In this document: positions 1 to 6,879 of the stretch, piece after piece | Layout of the letters: the number at the start of each line of letters is the position of its first letter | Position numbering within the stretch: the stretch's first letter is position 1 | Origin: Cellvibrionales bacterium UBA2618 | GTDB lineage: Bacteria; Pseudomonadota; Gammaproteobacteria; Pseudomonadales; Porticoccaceae | NCBI GenBank assembly: GCA_002339165.1 | Contig: DDJS01000110.1 | Location: 7,518-19,174 of the forward strand | Length of the DNA: 11,657 nucleotides | Direction: 5' to 3' | Made by a program: the position numbers and the translations under genes | The notes under the pieces: generated by a model | What the model was told of the DNA's origin: nothing | Database searches by the model: none | The model's input: the letters and a program-made list of their open reading frames with translations, nothing else

Positions 1-19
1 GACGCGCAATGGATGCCAT
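1..19 (-). CDS. Possible start of the gene downstream of tig (partial)
   Basis: An ATG on the minus strand at 19-17 opens a frame reading MASIAR before the window ends. A GAGGA ribosome-binding sequence overlaps the tig stop codon and sits about 5 bases before this ATG. In gammaproteobacteria the gene after tig is normally clpP, so this may be the start of clpP. Six residues cannot confirm it, and the sequence does not show any ClpP motif. Confidence 0.3.
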
Positions 20-27
20 TAACATCC

Positions 28-1392
28 TCAAATCTCTTCGGCGTCGCCAGTTTCAGATTCGACCGATTCGTTAGATTCGCCATAATCGGGCTCGGGATCT
101 GGTTTCACCGCGTCTTGGTAACCGAGAGATTGATCGGTCACTGCGGCTTTGGCAAGCACCGCCTCTACTACTAGGTCTTCTAGAACGACCGCTTCCACCG
201 AGTTGAGCATCTCCTGATTGGCGTAGTAGTAATCTACCACTTGCTGCGGATCGTCATAAGTCTCGGCGATTTCATCGATTCTCGCTCTGACCACCTCGGC
301 ACCTGCAACCAGTTCTTCGACGCGCACTACCTCTGAAACAATCACACCCAGCGCAGCGCGATATCTTGCTTTACCGCGGAACATTTGATCCGGCAGCATA
401 TTCAAATCGATCTGCTGTCCACCACCAAACTGCTGTACCATCTGTTGTTTTAACTGTTTAGTTTCGTTAGCTATCAGAGCTTCGGGAAGCTCCACGCTGT
501 TGTGTGCAAAGAGCTGCTCCATCACGCGGTTTTTAATTTTTGATCGCAACGCATTGCCGAGTTCGCGCTGAAGATTACCCTCAACCTCTTCACGGAATTT
601 GTCTAACCCGCCCTCATCGACACCAAATTCTTTGAACAATTCATCATTGAGTTCCGGCAAATTTTTCGCCTGAACGTCTTTTACTGTGACTTGAAACTCA
701 ACCGCAGCGCCCTTTAAATCTTCGCTGTGATAATCTTCCGGAAAACTCAGCTCTAAGGTCACGTTGTCACTCTGAGAAGCTCCGACCAAGCCATCTTCAA
801 ACCCGGGAATCATACTATTTGATCCCAGAAGTAATGATTGGTCCTCCGCTTTACCACCGGCAAACTCTTCGCCACCTTTGGTACCCACGTAGTCAATAAC
901 CAGTTGGTCACCCTCAATCGCGGCACGCTCTACCGATTCAAACGTGGCTTTTTGCTCACGCAAACTGCTAAGCATTCTATCGATATCTTCATCGCCCACA
1001 TCGGCGAGTGGGCGCTCAATTTCAAGATTTGAAAAATCGCTCAGATCAAACTCTGGGTAGACCTCAAAAATCGCCAAATACTCCAGCTCGGCACCTTCCT
1101 GGTCGAGCAAGCCATCGATCCTTGGCTGCCCCACTAAACGAAGGTCTTGCTGTTGTATAGCCTCGACTAAACTCGAGTTAATCAACTCGCCAACCACTTC
1201 TTGGCGCACGCCCTTGCCATACTGCTGCTTAACCACGCGTACGGGCACCTTACCTTTTCGAAAACCCTTGATACTAACGGTCTTCGTGGCCTTCTCGAGG
1301 CGCTGCATGACCTCTTGGTCGACGCGTTCAGCTGGCAATTGCACTTTAAGCTTTCGCTCAAGGCCTTCACTCGACTCAATGGATACTTGCAT
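28..1392 (-). CDS. tig: Trigger factor (ribosome-associated chaperone and peptidyl-prolyl isomerase)
   Basis: Trigger factor binds the ribosome at the nascent-chain exit and helps cytosolic proteins fold. The 454-residue product has the three expected parts. The N-terminal ribosome-binding domain carries the signature loop GFRKGKVP at residues 43-50. An FKBP-type isomerase domain spans roughly residues 155-245 (GDQLVIDYVG through FQVTVKDV). A helical chaperone domain fills the remainder. The E. coli protein has 432 residues; the extra length here is an acidic, low-complexity tail of about 30 residues rich in Glu, Asp and Ser. The ATG at 1392 is preceded by AGAGAGG about 6 bases upstream; a nearer ATG at 1396 is out of frame. 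The tRNA-Leu gene ends 32 bases upstream on the same strand with no terminator between them, so read-through from the tRNA promoter is plausible. Confidence 0.98.
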   Translation of the reverse strand: MQVSIESSEGLERKLKVQLPAERVDQEVMQRLEKATKTVSIKGFRKGKVPVRVVKQQYGKGVRQEVVGELINSSLVEAIQQQDLRLVGQPRIDGLLDQEGAELEYLAIFEVYPEFDLSDFSNLEIERPLADVGDEDIDRMLSSLREQKATFESVERAAIEGDQLVIDYVGTKGGEEFAGGKAEDQSLLLGSNSMIPGFEDGLVGASQSDNVTLELSFPEDYHSEDLKGAAVEFQVTVKDVQAKNLPELNDELFKEFGVDEGGLDKFREEVEGNLQRELGNALRSKIKNRVMEQLFAHNSVELPEALIANETKQLKQQMVQQFGGGQQIDLNMLPDQMFRGKARYRAALGVIVSEVVRVEELVAGAEVVRARIDEIAETYDDPQQVVDYYYANQEMLNSVEAVVLEDLVVEAVLAKAAVTDQSLGYQDAVKPDPEPDYGESNESVESETGDAEEI

Positions 1393-1424
1393 TCATGCCT
1401 CTCTAGAAACAGTTAAATTGTAAT

Positions 1425-1509
<85 letters not shown>

Positions 1510-1518
1510 ATAGAAATG

Positions 1519-1527
1519 ACTATAACA
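1519..1527 (-). promoter_or_regulatory. Extended -10 promoter element for tRNA-Leu
   Basis: The minus strand reads TGTTATAGT, a perfect extended -10 pattern (TGnTATAnT) lying 9 bases before the first base of the tRNA. The best -35-like hexamer, TTGATA at 1552-1547, is 22 bases away, too far for normal spacing, so the extended -10 would have to carry most of the recognition. This is a sequence-pattern call only. Confidence 0.4.
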
Positions 1528-1538
1528 CCTTCCATTTT

Positions 1539-1588
1539 CTTAAGCCTATCAATGAAACCCTTAAGCCCTTAAGCCCTTCATTGAAACC
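1539..1588. repeat. Short direct-repeat cluster upstream of tRNA-Leu
   Basis: A 21-base unit beginning CTTAAGCC and ending GAAACC occurs at 1539-1559 and again at 1568-1588, identical at 18 of 21 positions. Between them is one extra copy of the 8-mer CTTAAGCC at 1560-1567, so the 8-mer (containing the palindrome CTTAAG) occurs three times, two of them in tandem. It overlaps the region where a -35 element for the tRNA promoter would lie. Confidence 0.7.
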
Positions 1589-2261
1589 ATAGACTCGACG
1601 TTAGTCGCAGAAAATAACGCCGAGGAGTGTGCCACAGGTGCCGATTTACAGCAACCAATAGTACCGAAATGTCTGACTTTTAAGCGTCTGGATGCTCTCT
1701 ATGTTCGCACGAACTTGTCGACTGCCAAAAACACCTAAAACAAACCACTAATCTACAGTCACCTAGCGCAACATAGCAATACGCCAACAGCGTGCTGCCA
1801 AGCCCGAAAATTGGTCTAAATTGTAGTTTTATGCGCATGATCGCGCCAGTATTTTTGTATGCAGTAAAAACAACTCGTGTTGATTTTTCAACGCCATAAT
1901 ACCTTGCTCCCCATCTGCGAACTGACCCAACGCGCCACCGCCAAACTTGTCGGCGAGGGGCACCTCGATGTAGTCACATAAACCAAAAAAAAATTCTGAA
2001 AGAATTCATCGCGCTGACAAATAAGCAACAAACTGCAGAGCACAAATGTGAGATAACACCGATACTCACAACCGATCTTGCGTTATGTGCGCTCAACAGC
2101 GCCTTTGCGATGAATGATTTTTGGCGCATTCATAACTATGCTATGCGAAATAACCGAGCTTTCGGGTAGTAGTTGATAGCGTATCAGCTTAATGTTGAAC
2201 AATGCGAAGCGTCGCGCCAACCGCCGTGAGTCTGGCACGGCTGGCTCTAATAGGACGTACT
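1589..2261. other. Intergenic stretch without a convincing gene
   Basis: About 670 bases with no frame that looks like an intact gene on either strand. The only coding-like patch is a stop-free minus-strand frame of about 55 codons ending in TAA at 1829-1831. It reads smoothly (for example GGGALGQFADGEQGIMALK), but it has no start codon and is interrupted upstream near a run of nine T. I do not recognise the protein. The rest shows no promoter, terminator or RNA that I can support. Confidence 0.5.
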
Positions 2262-3105
2262 ATATACGACCAGTTAAAGACTCTCAAAGTCACCATCAAT
2301 AGCGACTTTATTGCCGACATTTGCCTGTGTCGCCCGAAACAACTCAACACCATGAACACTAATTTTTGGGAAGAGTTCCCCGCCACTCTCAAAGCCATCG
2401 ACCGGCACGCGTTGGCCCGCGTAGTAATCATTCATGCCGAGGGCAAGCACTTTTCTGCGGGAATGGATCGCGATGTCTATGGACATATAATCGATTTGTT
2501 CAAGGGCGAGCCAGCCCGTCGCGCAGAGCAGTTTTGGCGTGGCATTCTAGATTTACAGCAGGCCCCTCTCTATGATTGAAGAAATAAGATTGCCCGTCAT
2601 ATCGGCCATTCAGGGCGCCTGTGCCGGCGGCGGCATGGACCTTATGTGCGCCACTGATATGCGTTTTTGCAGCGCGGATGTTTTTTCACGATCAGAGAGA
2701 CTGAACTCGGCATCACCGCCGATGTCGGGACATTGCAGCGATTACAGTCGGTGATGCCGTCTGGTTTAGCGCGCAAAACGCCTAAAGCAGTCGCCCCATA
2801 GAGGCAGCAGAAGCCGCTTCCTGTTGCTTTATCAACAGAGCCTACCCAAGCACTGACGAGTTAATGGCGGCGGTCCGCGAATTGGCAAGGGGTATCGCCC
2901 AGCATTCGCCTGTTGCGGTCAGTGGCACCAAAGTGATGCTTAACTACAGCCGTGATCACAGTGTCGCCGACAGACGACATTATGTCGCGACCTGGCAAGC
3001 GGCATGTTACAAGCAGGGGACATGAGCGAGGCGATGAACACCGTGAAGGAAAAACGCACTGCAACATTCGCAAATTTAAAACCCTACCGCAGTGCTATAA
3101 AGTAA
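2262..3105 (+). pseudogene. Decayed enoyl-CoA hydratase/isomerase of the ECH1 (dienoyl-CoA isomerase) type
   Basis: Read with frame changes, this is a nearly full-length crotonase-fold protein. Segments in order are the N-terminal strand region (FIADICLCRPKQLNTMN), the first oxyanion segment (GKHFSAGMD), the second (GACAGGGMDL), then RETELGITADVGTLQRL, SPVAVSGTKVMLNYSRDHSV and a C-terminal AGMLQAGDMSEAM. The ADVGTLQRL and YSRDHSV stretches match what I know of mammalian ECH1, and the acidic residues used for catalysis there (Glu of the RETE segment, Asp of ADVG) are still present. Four net frameshifts break it: +1 near 2565, -1 in the T run at 2681-2686, -1 near 2794-2797 and -1 near 2998-3002. 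An AGGA sits 6 bases before an ATA at 2262, where a start codon is expected. The restored ancestor would be about 281 residues, normal for the family. No intact product is possible as written. Confidence 0.9.
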
Positions 3106-3211
3106 CACCACGAATAGCGGCTTGGGATGGTCAATGCGATGTTACAAAATAAAATCGCAAATCACCCCGCCAACCCTCGCAATTCGGAGCGGATTGGTGC
3201 GTAAATAACAG

Positions 3212-3240
3212 TTGCAAGCGGCCGAAAAAAAAATCATTAT
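3212..3240 (+). promoter_or_regulatory. Weak sigma-70-like promoter candidate for the flavin reductase gene
   Basis: TTGCAA (3212-3217) and CATTAT (3235-3240) are separated by 17 bases, each matching its consensus hexamer at 4 of 6 positions. The start would fall about 35 bases before the ATG at 3281. The spacer contains a run of nine A. The match is weak. Confidence 0.25.
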
Positions 3241-3280
3241 GACTGCCCTTCAATATCTACTGACAGAATAAAACGATTTT

Positions 3281-3784
3281 ATGTCTACCATCGCTGAAAA
3301 TAGTTTCAAAACTGCGCCGCTTGAGACGCGCGAATTTCGCAACGCTCTCGGAGCATTCTCTACCGGCGTTACCATTGTCACGGCGCTCGGCCCACGGGGA
3401 GAAGAAGTGGGCATGACTGTCAACAGTTTTAGTTCTGTATCGCTAGAGCCCGCCTTGATTCTCTGGAGCATAGACAGAAATGCCAGTTGCTACAGTGAAT
3501 TTATTGCCAGTAGCCACTACGCAGTGCATATTCTCAGCGCCGAGCAAAAAGCTTTGTCCAACCTTTTCGCGAGTCGCGACAATGATCAATTCACAGGACT
3601 TGCCTGCGAGAAAGGAATTTCCGACCTGCCGTTACTCCCGGATTATAGCGCGTGTTTTCAGTGCGCCGCAGAACACCAATACGACGGCGGCGACCATGTC
3701 ATTTTAGTTGGCAGAGTGCTGGCATTCTGTGATCGGGGTGCGGCGCCGCTACTGTATTATCGCGGCGGCTATGCCAGTCTGTAA
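3281..3784 (+). CDS. Flavin reductase-like (HpaC/split-barrel FMN-binding) protein
   Basis: The 167-residue product has the length and motifs of the flavin reductase-like domain family. These proteins bind FMN or FAD in a split beta-barrel and pass reducing power from NAD(P)H to flavin, usually for a partner monooxygenase. Visible motifs are FRNALGAFSTGVTIVTA (residues 19-35), GMTVNSFSSVSLEPALILWSI (44-64), the core AVHILSAEQ (81-89) and the C-terminal GGDHVILVGRVLAF (136-149), where the GDH motif is typical. No monooxygenase gene is adjacent, so substrate and partner are unknown; it may serve free flavin reduction or a partner encoded elsewhere. Ribosome-binding sequence before the ATG is poor. 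A strong hairpin follows 9 bases after the stop. The flanking upstream gene is a pseudogene. Confidence 0.88.
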   Translation: MSTIAENSFKTAPLETREFRNALGAFSTGVTIVTALGPRGEEVGMTVNSFSSVSLEPALILWSIDRNASCYSEFIASSHYAVHILSAEQKALSNLFASRDNDQFTGLACEKGISDLPLLPDYSACFQCAAEHQYDGGDHVILVGRVLAFCDRGAAPLLYYRGGYASL

Positions 3785-3793
3785 CCCGGCTTT

Positions 3794-3824
3794 CGAGGAC
3801 CCCATCGCGGCGATGAGGTCCTCG
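3794..3824. other. Strong GC-rich hairpin between the flavin reductase and hisA genes
   Basis: CGAGGACC (3794-3801) pairs with GGTCCTCG (3817-3824) and CATCG (3803-3807) pairs with CGATG (3811-3815), giving 13 base pairs with a single C/A mismatch and a 3-base loop. It has no T run on either strand, so it is not a standard intrinsic terminator. It could be a transcript-stabilising structure, a terminator of unusual type, or an attenuator-like element in front of hisA. Confidence 0.75.
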
Positions 3825-3881
3825 GAGCGCTGGCGCGGGGAAGCGCGGCGGCAGTAAAAATTTGATAGCGCGGAGTTGACC

Positions 3882-4658
3882 TTGACGATCTTTAGACCCT
3901 GCATCGACTTACATCAAGGACGCGTCGCGCAAATCGTCGGCGGTAGCCTGAGCGAAGAAAACACCGCTGTAAACCACCTCAGCAAACACGACGCCAGTTA
4001 TTTTGCCGCGCTCTATCGCGACCAAAACCTGCGTGGTGGGCATATCATTTCTCTTGGCGAGAATAACCAACAGCAAGTGCTCGCGGGGCTGGCGGCGTTT
4101 CCAAATGGTCTGCAGTATGGTGGTGGAGTGAATCCCGACAACGCCACAACGTACTTACAGGCTGGCGCCTCGCACGTCATCGTTACCTCTTACCTGTTTG
4201 TCGATGGGAACTTTTCTTGGTCGCGTCTGCGACGCATCGAACAAACGGTCGGTCGCCAGCACCTAGTGCTCGACTTGAGTTGCAGACGAACCGCCGATAG
4301 TTGGACGATTGCCTGCGACCGCTGGCAGACGCTAACCCAACTAGAGATTACCGCCGAAAACCTGATCGAGTTACAGGCCCACTGCGACGAATTTTTGGTA
4401 CATGCCGCCGACGTTGAAGGGTTGCAGGCGGGCATGGACGATGACTTGATTGCGCTGCTTGGCAGGCACTGCGGCATCCCAGTGACCTACGCTGGAGGAG
4501 CGCGCAGCATAAGCGACTTACAAAGAGTTGCAGAATTATCCAACGACCGTGTCGACCTTACCATTGGCAGCGCGCTGGATATCTTTGGCGGCAAGGGCGT
4601 CAATCTGGATCAATGCATTGATTGGAATCATCGGACCACTGCCTCGGCCGATAGATAA
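3882..4658 (+). CDS. hisA: Eukaryotic-type HisA: phosphoribosylformimino-AICAR-phosphate (ProFAR) isomerase
   Basis: The predicted reaction is the fourth step of histidine synthesis, opening the ProFAR ribose by an Amadori rearrangement in a TIM barrel. The protein follows yeast HIS6 along its length rather than bacterial HisA: PCIDLHQGRVAQIVGG, YRDQNLRGGHIISLG, YGGGVN, HVIVTSYLF, LVLDLSCRR, DRWQTLTQLE, EFLVHAADVEGLQAG, TYAGGARSISDLQ, VDLTIGSALDIFGG. With the start used here, the two catalytic acids expected for this fold are Asp9 (in CIDLH) and Asp131 (in LDLSCRR); phosphate-binding glycines are at 80-82 and 229-237. Length is 258 residues. Two TTG codons could start it; I chose 3882 because GGAG at 3872-3875 lies 6 bases before it, whereas it would touch the TTG at 3876. 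No other his gene is nearby. Bacterial hisA normally sits in a his operon, so this gene was probably acquired separately. Confidence 0.9.
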   Translation: MTIFRPCIDLHQGRVAQIVGGSLSEENTAVNHLSKHDASYFAALYRDQNLRGGHIISLGENNQQQVLAGLAAFPNGLQYGGGVNPDNATTYLQAGASHVIVTSYLFVDGNFSWSRLRRIEQTVGRQHLVLDLSCRRTADSWTIACDRWQTLTQLEITAENLIELQAHCDEFLVHAADVEGLQAGMDDDLIALLGRHCGIPVTYAGGARSISDLQRVAELSNDRVDLTIGSALDIFGGKGVNLDQCIDWNHRTTASADR

Positions 4659-4714
4659 TTGATAACCGGGTTAAGGACAGATCGAACGAAGCGCCAAAAA
4701 CCGCGATAAACAAT

Positions 4715-6841
4715 CTACCAAACGTAGTCAACACCCAGACCAAAACTGCGCGGTGTTCCTGGGAAATAGCGCTCATCGGTAAAACTCGTGTAATCCGCAC
4801 GCTTGGCGTAATCACGATCCGTAGCATTTAACAGGCGAACATAAACTGTTACGTTTGGCTTGAGATCCCAACTACCGCGAACATTGAAAAGATTATGCCC
4901 AGCATAACGATAGGCGTTTCTAGGCTCCAAATAATAACTGCCCATGCGCACCCATTCGAGTTCAAGGCGTCCTTGAGGCGCAGGTTTCCACAGAGCGCGA
5001 ACGGTTCCAAATGCTCTTGGGGCGCTGTCTACGTCGTTGCCATCGATGGGCACTAAATTGCCATCGCCATCTTTTAATAGCGCCGGATTATTGGCGTACT
5101 TGTGCTCGGCATAGGTACCGCTGAACGACATTTGCAGATTGTCGGCCAGCGAATAACTAACCTCTAACTCGACGCCGCGATGTTCGGTCTCACCGTTACT
5201 GACGTTGTTGTAGCCAGAATCGCGAAAGATTACATTTTCCTTGCGCATCCCATATATGGCGAGGCCAAAGCTGAGCGCGTCGCGCTGCTCCTTAATGCCT
5301 ATTTCTAGACTATCGACTTTTTCGGGGTCTAGATCGGCGATCTTTTGGCCGCGCTGTAACCGATACAACTCGGTTGCCTGCGGCGCCCGAAAAGCGCTGG
5401 CCAGACGAACATAGAGATGCTGATTACTCCTCGTTTGGTAGTGCGCAGCCAAGTCCAAAGAACGGTTTTCATAACTGTTGACGGCGCTCATTGGGCGGCT
5501 ATAACGGCAACCACCAAAACCGCAAAAGGTACCGTCATCACGACTGCGCCCGCTTAACATACGATTACTGTAATCATATCTGGCCATTTCATAACGCCCA
5601 CCCAAGGTCAGTGATAAGGCATCTGCGAGCATCCATTTAATCTGCATAAAGGGAGCAATTTGAGTTGCATCAACTCGGTAATCATAGTGTTTTCCGACTG
5701 GAATTGTCGCCCTTAGGAATGCAGAACCCGTGGTCGGATTAGCCTGCGTCTGCCGCAAGTAAGCCTCGGTGTACTCGGCATCAACTCCGGCGATAAGGTC
5801 GAGCGTTGGATGCCCGACTGAAAAGTAAGATAGCTGCATCCCAAAACTTTTTTGGCCATTTTCTTCGAGCGGCTTGCCGGGCAAAAAATGCTGCAAAAAA
5901 TCCATCGTGGTATATCGGGCATAGGGCGTAAATTGCCATTCGCCGCCTCCCACAGGCAGATTAATTTTACTCCACAAACGCGCACTTCGAGCATCTCTAA
6001 AGGCTTCTGGGTTGGGATTAGATTCTGCAATCGGCCGGCTTTTATAAGCATCTAATCCGGTAATATAACCGGCCGTTTCCTGGTTTAGATTCACCAGTGT
6101 CAAGCCACTCTCGACACCGAAAACCTCACCCGTATACGCATGGCGAACGCTGAATTTTTGCTGGCCGTAGCCAGCATCGTCTCGGTAGCCATCATCCCTC
6201 GCCAAAGTTCCACGTACCGCGAATTTATGTTGCTCACCGCCACCGAGCGAAAATCGCACCCGAGCGTAGCCATGCTCCCCAAAATCGAGTCCCAGTCGAT
6301 CCGGCGCGGTGGCGCTGGGCGTGACCACATTGATCACGCCGTGCATCGCATTCGATCCATACAACGCGGTTCCAGAACCACGGAGAATCTCCAACCGCTC
6401 AGCTGCCTCAGTGTGCGCCTCAAACAGTTCGTTAATATTGCAAAAGCCGGCAGCACGCAACGGGATGCCATCTTCGGTCATAAGAAACCCACCACAACCG
6501 CCGGCGCCGGTAAGCACCGGTGATCGTACCGCGGGAAGATACTCCTGCCCATTGCCACGATTAAGATTCACCCCGGCGGCACGATTCAATGACTCTTGCA
6601 CGTGCGCATGCCCAACCAGGCGCAATTCGTCGTCGCTGACATTAGAAATACTGCCATTCACAGACAGCGCATCGGCCGGTTGGCGGGTCGCCACGGTGAC
6701 CACCTGCTCGAGTAATCGTTCGACTCGAGGGTTCGCTTTAGCAGCGGTTACGGCGTGTGACTCCGCCACTGCAAACATCGACAACAGCAGACTGATTTGA
6801 GCACCCCAAGGCATTTTTCCCGGACAATATTGGCCAAACAT
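4715..6841 (-). CDS. TonB-dependent outer-membrane receptor
   Basis: A 708-residue outer-membrane transporter precursor. Residues 1-30 form a signal peptide with hydrophobic core ISLLLSMFAVA; an internal Met10 could also start it, but GAGAGG lies 6 bases before the ATG at 6841. A TonB-box-like EQVVTVAT is at 45-52. The plug domain runs to about 175 and contains LEILRGSGTALYGSNAMHGVINVVTP, typical of these receptors. The beta-barrel follows, with RLASAFRAPQATELYR, LEIGIKE, RGVELEVSYS and a final aromatic Trp as membrane-insertion signal. The plug has two cysteines, 116 (GGCGGF) and 134 (GFCN), and a barrel loop has a second close pair (FCGFGGC). Substrate is unknown; siderophore, cobalamin and other ligands are all possible. 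No TonB, ExbB or periplasmic binding gene is adjacent. It converges on hisA with 56 bases between stops and no clear terminator. Confidence 0.95.
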   Translation of the reverse strand: MFGQYCPGKMPWGAQISLLLSMFAVAESHAVTAAKANPRVERLLEQVVTVATRQPADALSVNGSISNVSDDELRLVGHAHVQESLNRAAGVNLNRGNGQEYLPAVRSPVLTGAGGCGGFLMTEDGIPLRAAGFCNINELFEAHTEAAERLEILRGSGTALYGSNAMHGVINVVTPSATAPDRLGLDFGEHGYARVRFSLGGGEQHKFAVRGTLARDDGYRDDAGYGQQKFSVRHAYTGEVFGVESGLTLVNLNQETAGYITGLDAYKSRPIAESNPNPEAFRDARSARLWSKINLPVGGGEWQFTPYARYTTMDFLQHFLPGKPLEENGQKSFGMQLSYFSVGHPTLDLIAGVDAEYTEAYLRQTQANPTTGSAFLRATIPVGKHYDYRVDATQIAPFMQIKWMLADALSLTLGGRYEMARYDYSNRMLSGRSRDDGTFCGFGGCRYSRPMSAVNSYENRSLDLAAHYQTRSNQHLYVRLASAFRAPQATELYRLQRGQKIADLDPEKVDSLEIGIKEQRDALSFGLAIYGMRKENVIFRDSGYNNVSNGETEHRGVELEVSYSLADNLQMSFSGTYAEHKYANNPALLKDGDGNLVPIDGNDVDSAPRAFGTVRALWKPAPQGRLELEWVRMGSYYLEPRNAYRYAGHNLFNVRGSWDLKPNVTVYVRLLNATDRDYAKRADYTSFTDERYFPGTPRSFGLGVDYVW

Positions 6842-6870
6842 TACAACCCTCTCAACGACAAATTTAGCCG

Positions 6871-6879
6871 ATTATCATA
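6871..6879 (-). promoter_or_regulatory. Possible -10 element with a partial Fur-like half site upstream of the receptor
   Basis: The minus strand reads TATGATAAT, combining TATGAT (5 of 6 to the -10 consensus) with TGATAAT, which resembles one half of a Fur box. It lies about 30 bases before the receptor start. The second half site (ATTATCA-like) is not present and no good -35 is found at normal spacing, so iron control is only a suggestion. Confidence 0.2.

Noticed and set aside
2202..2579. Intact 125-residue protein starting at 2202
   Set aside because: The first 20 residues do not look like the crotonase family and the frame ends at a frameshift; it is the first piece of the ECH1-type pseudogene.
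4659..4714. Terminator between the convergent hisA and receptor genes
   Set aside because: I looked for a hairpin followed by a T run on either strand and found none in the 56-base gap.
6140..6800. Long plus-strand frames opposite the TonB receptor (127 and 163 codons)
   Set aside because: These are antisense shadows of a clear receptor gene and show no protein-family motifs.
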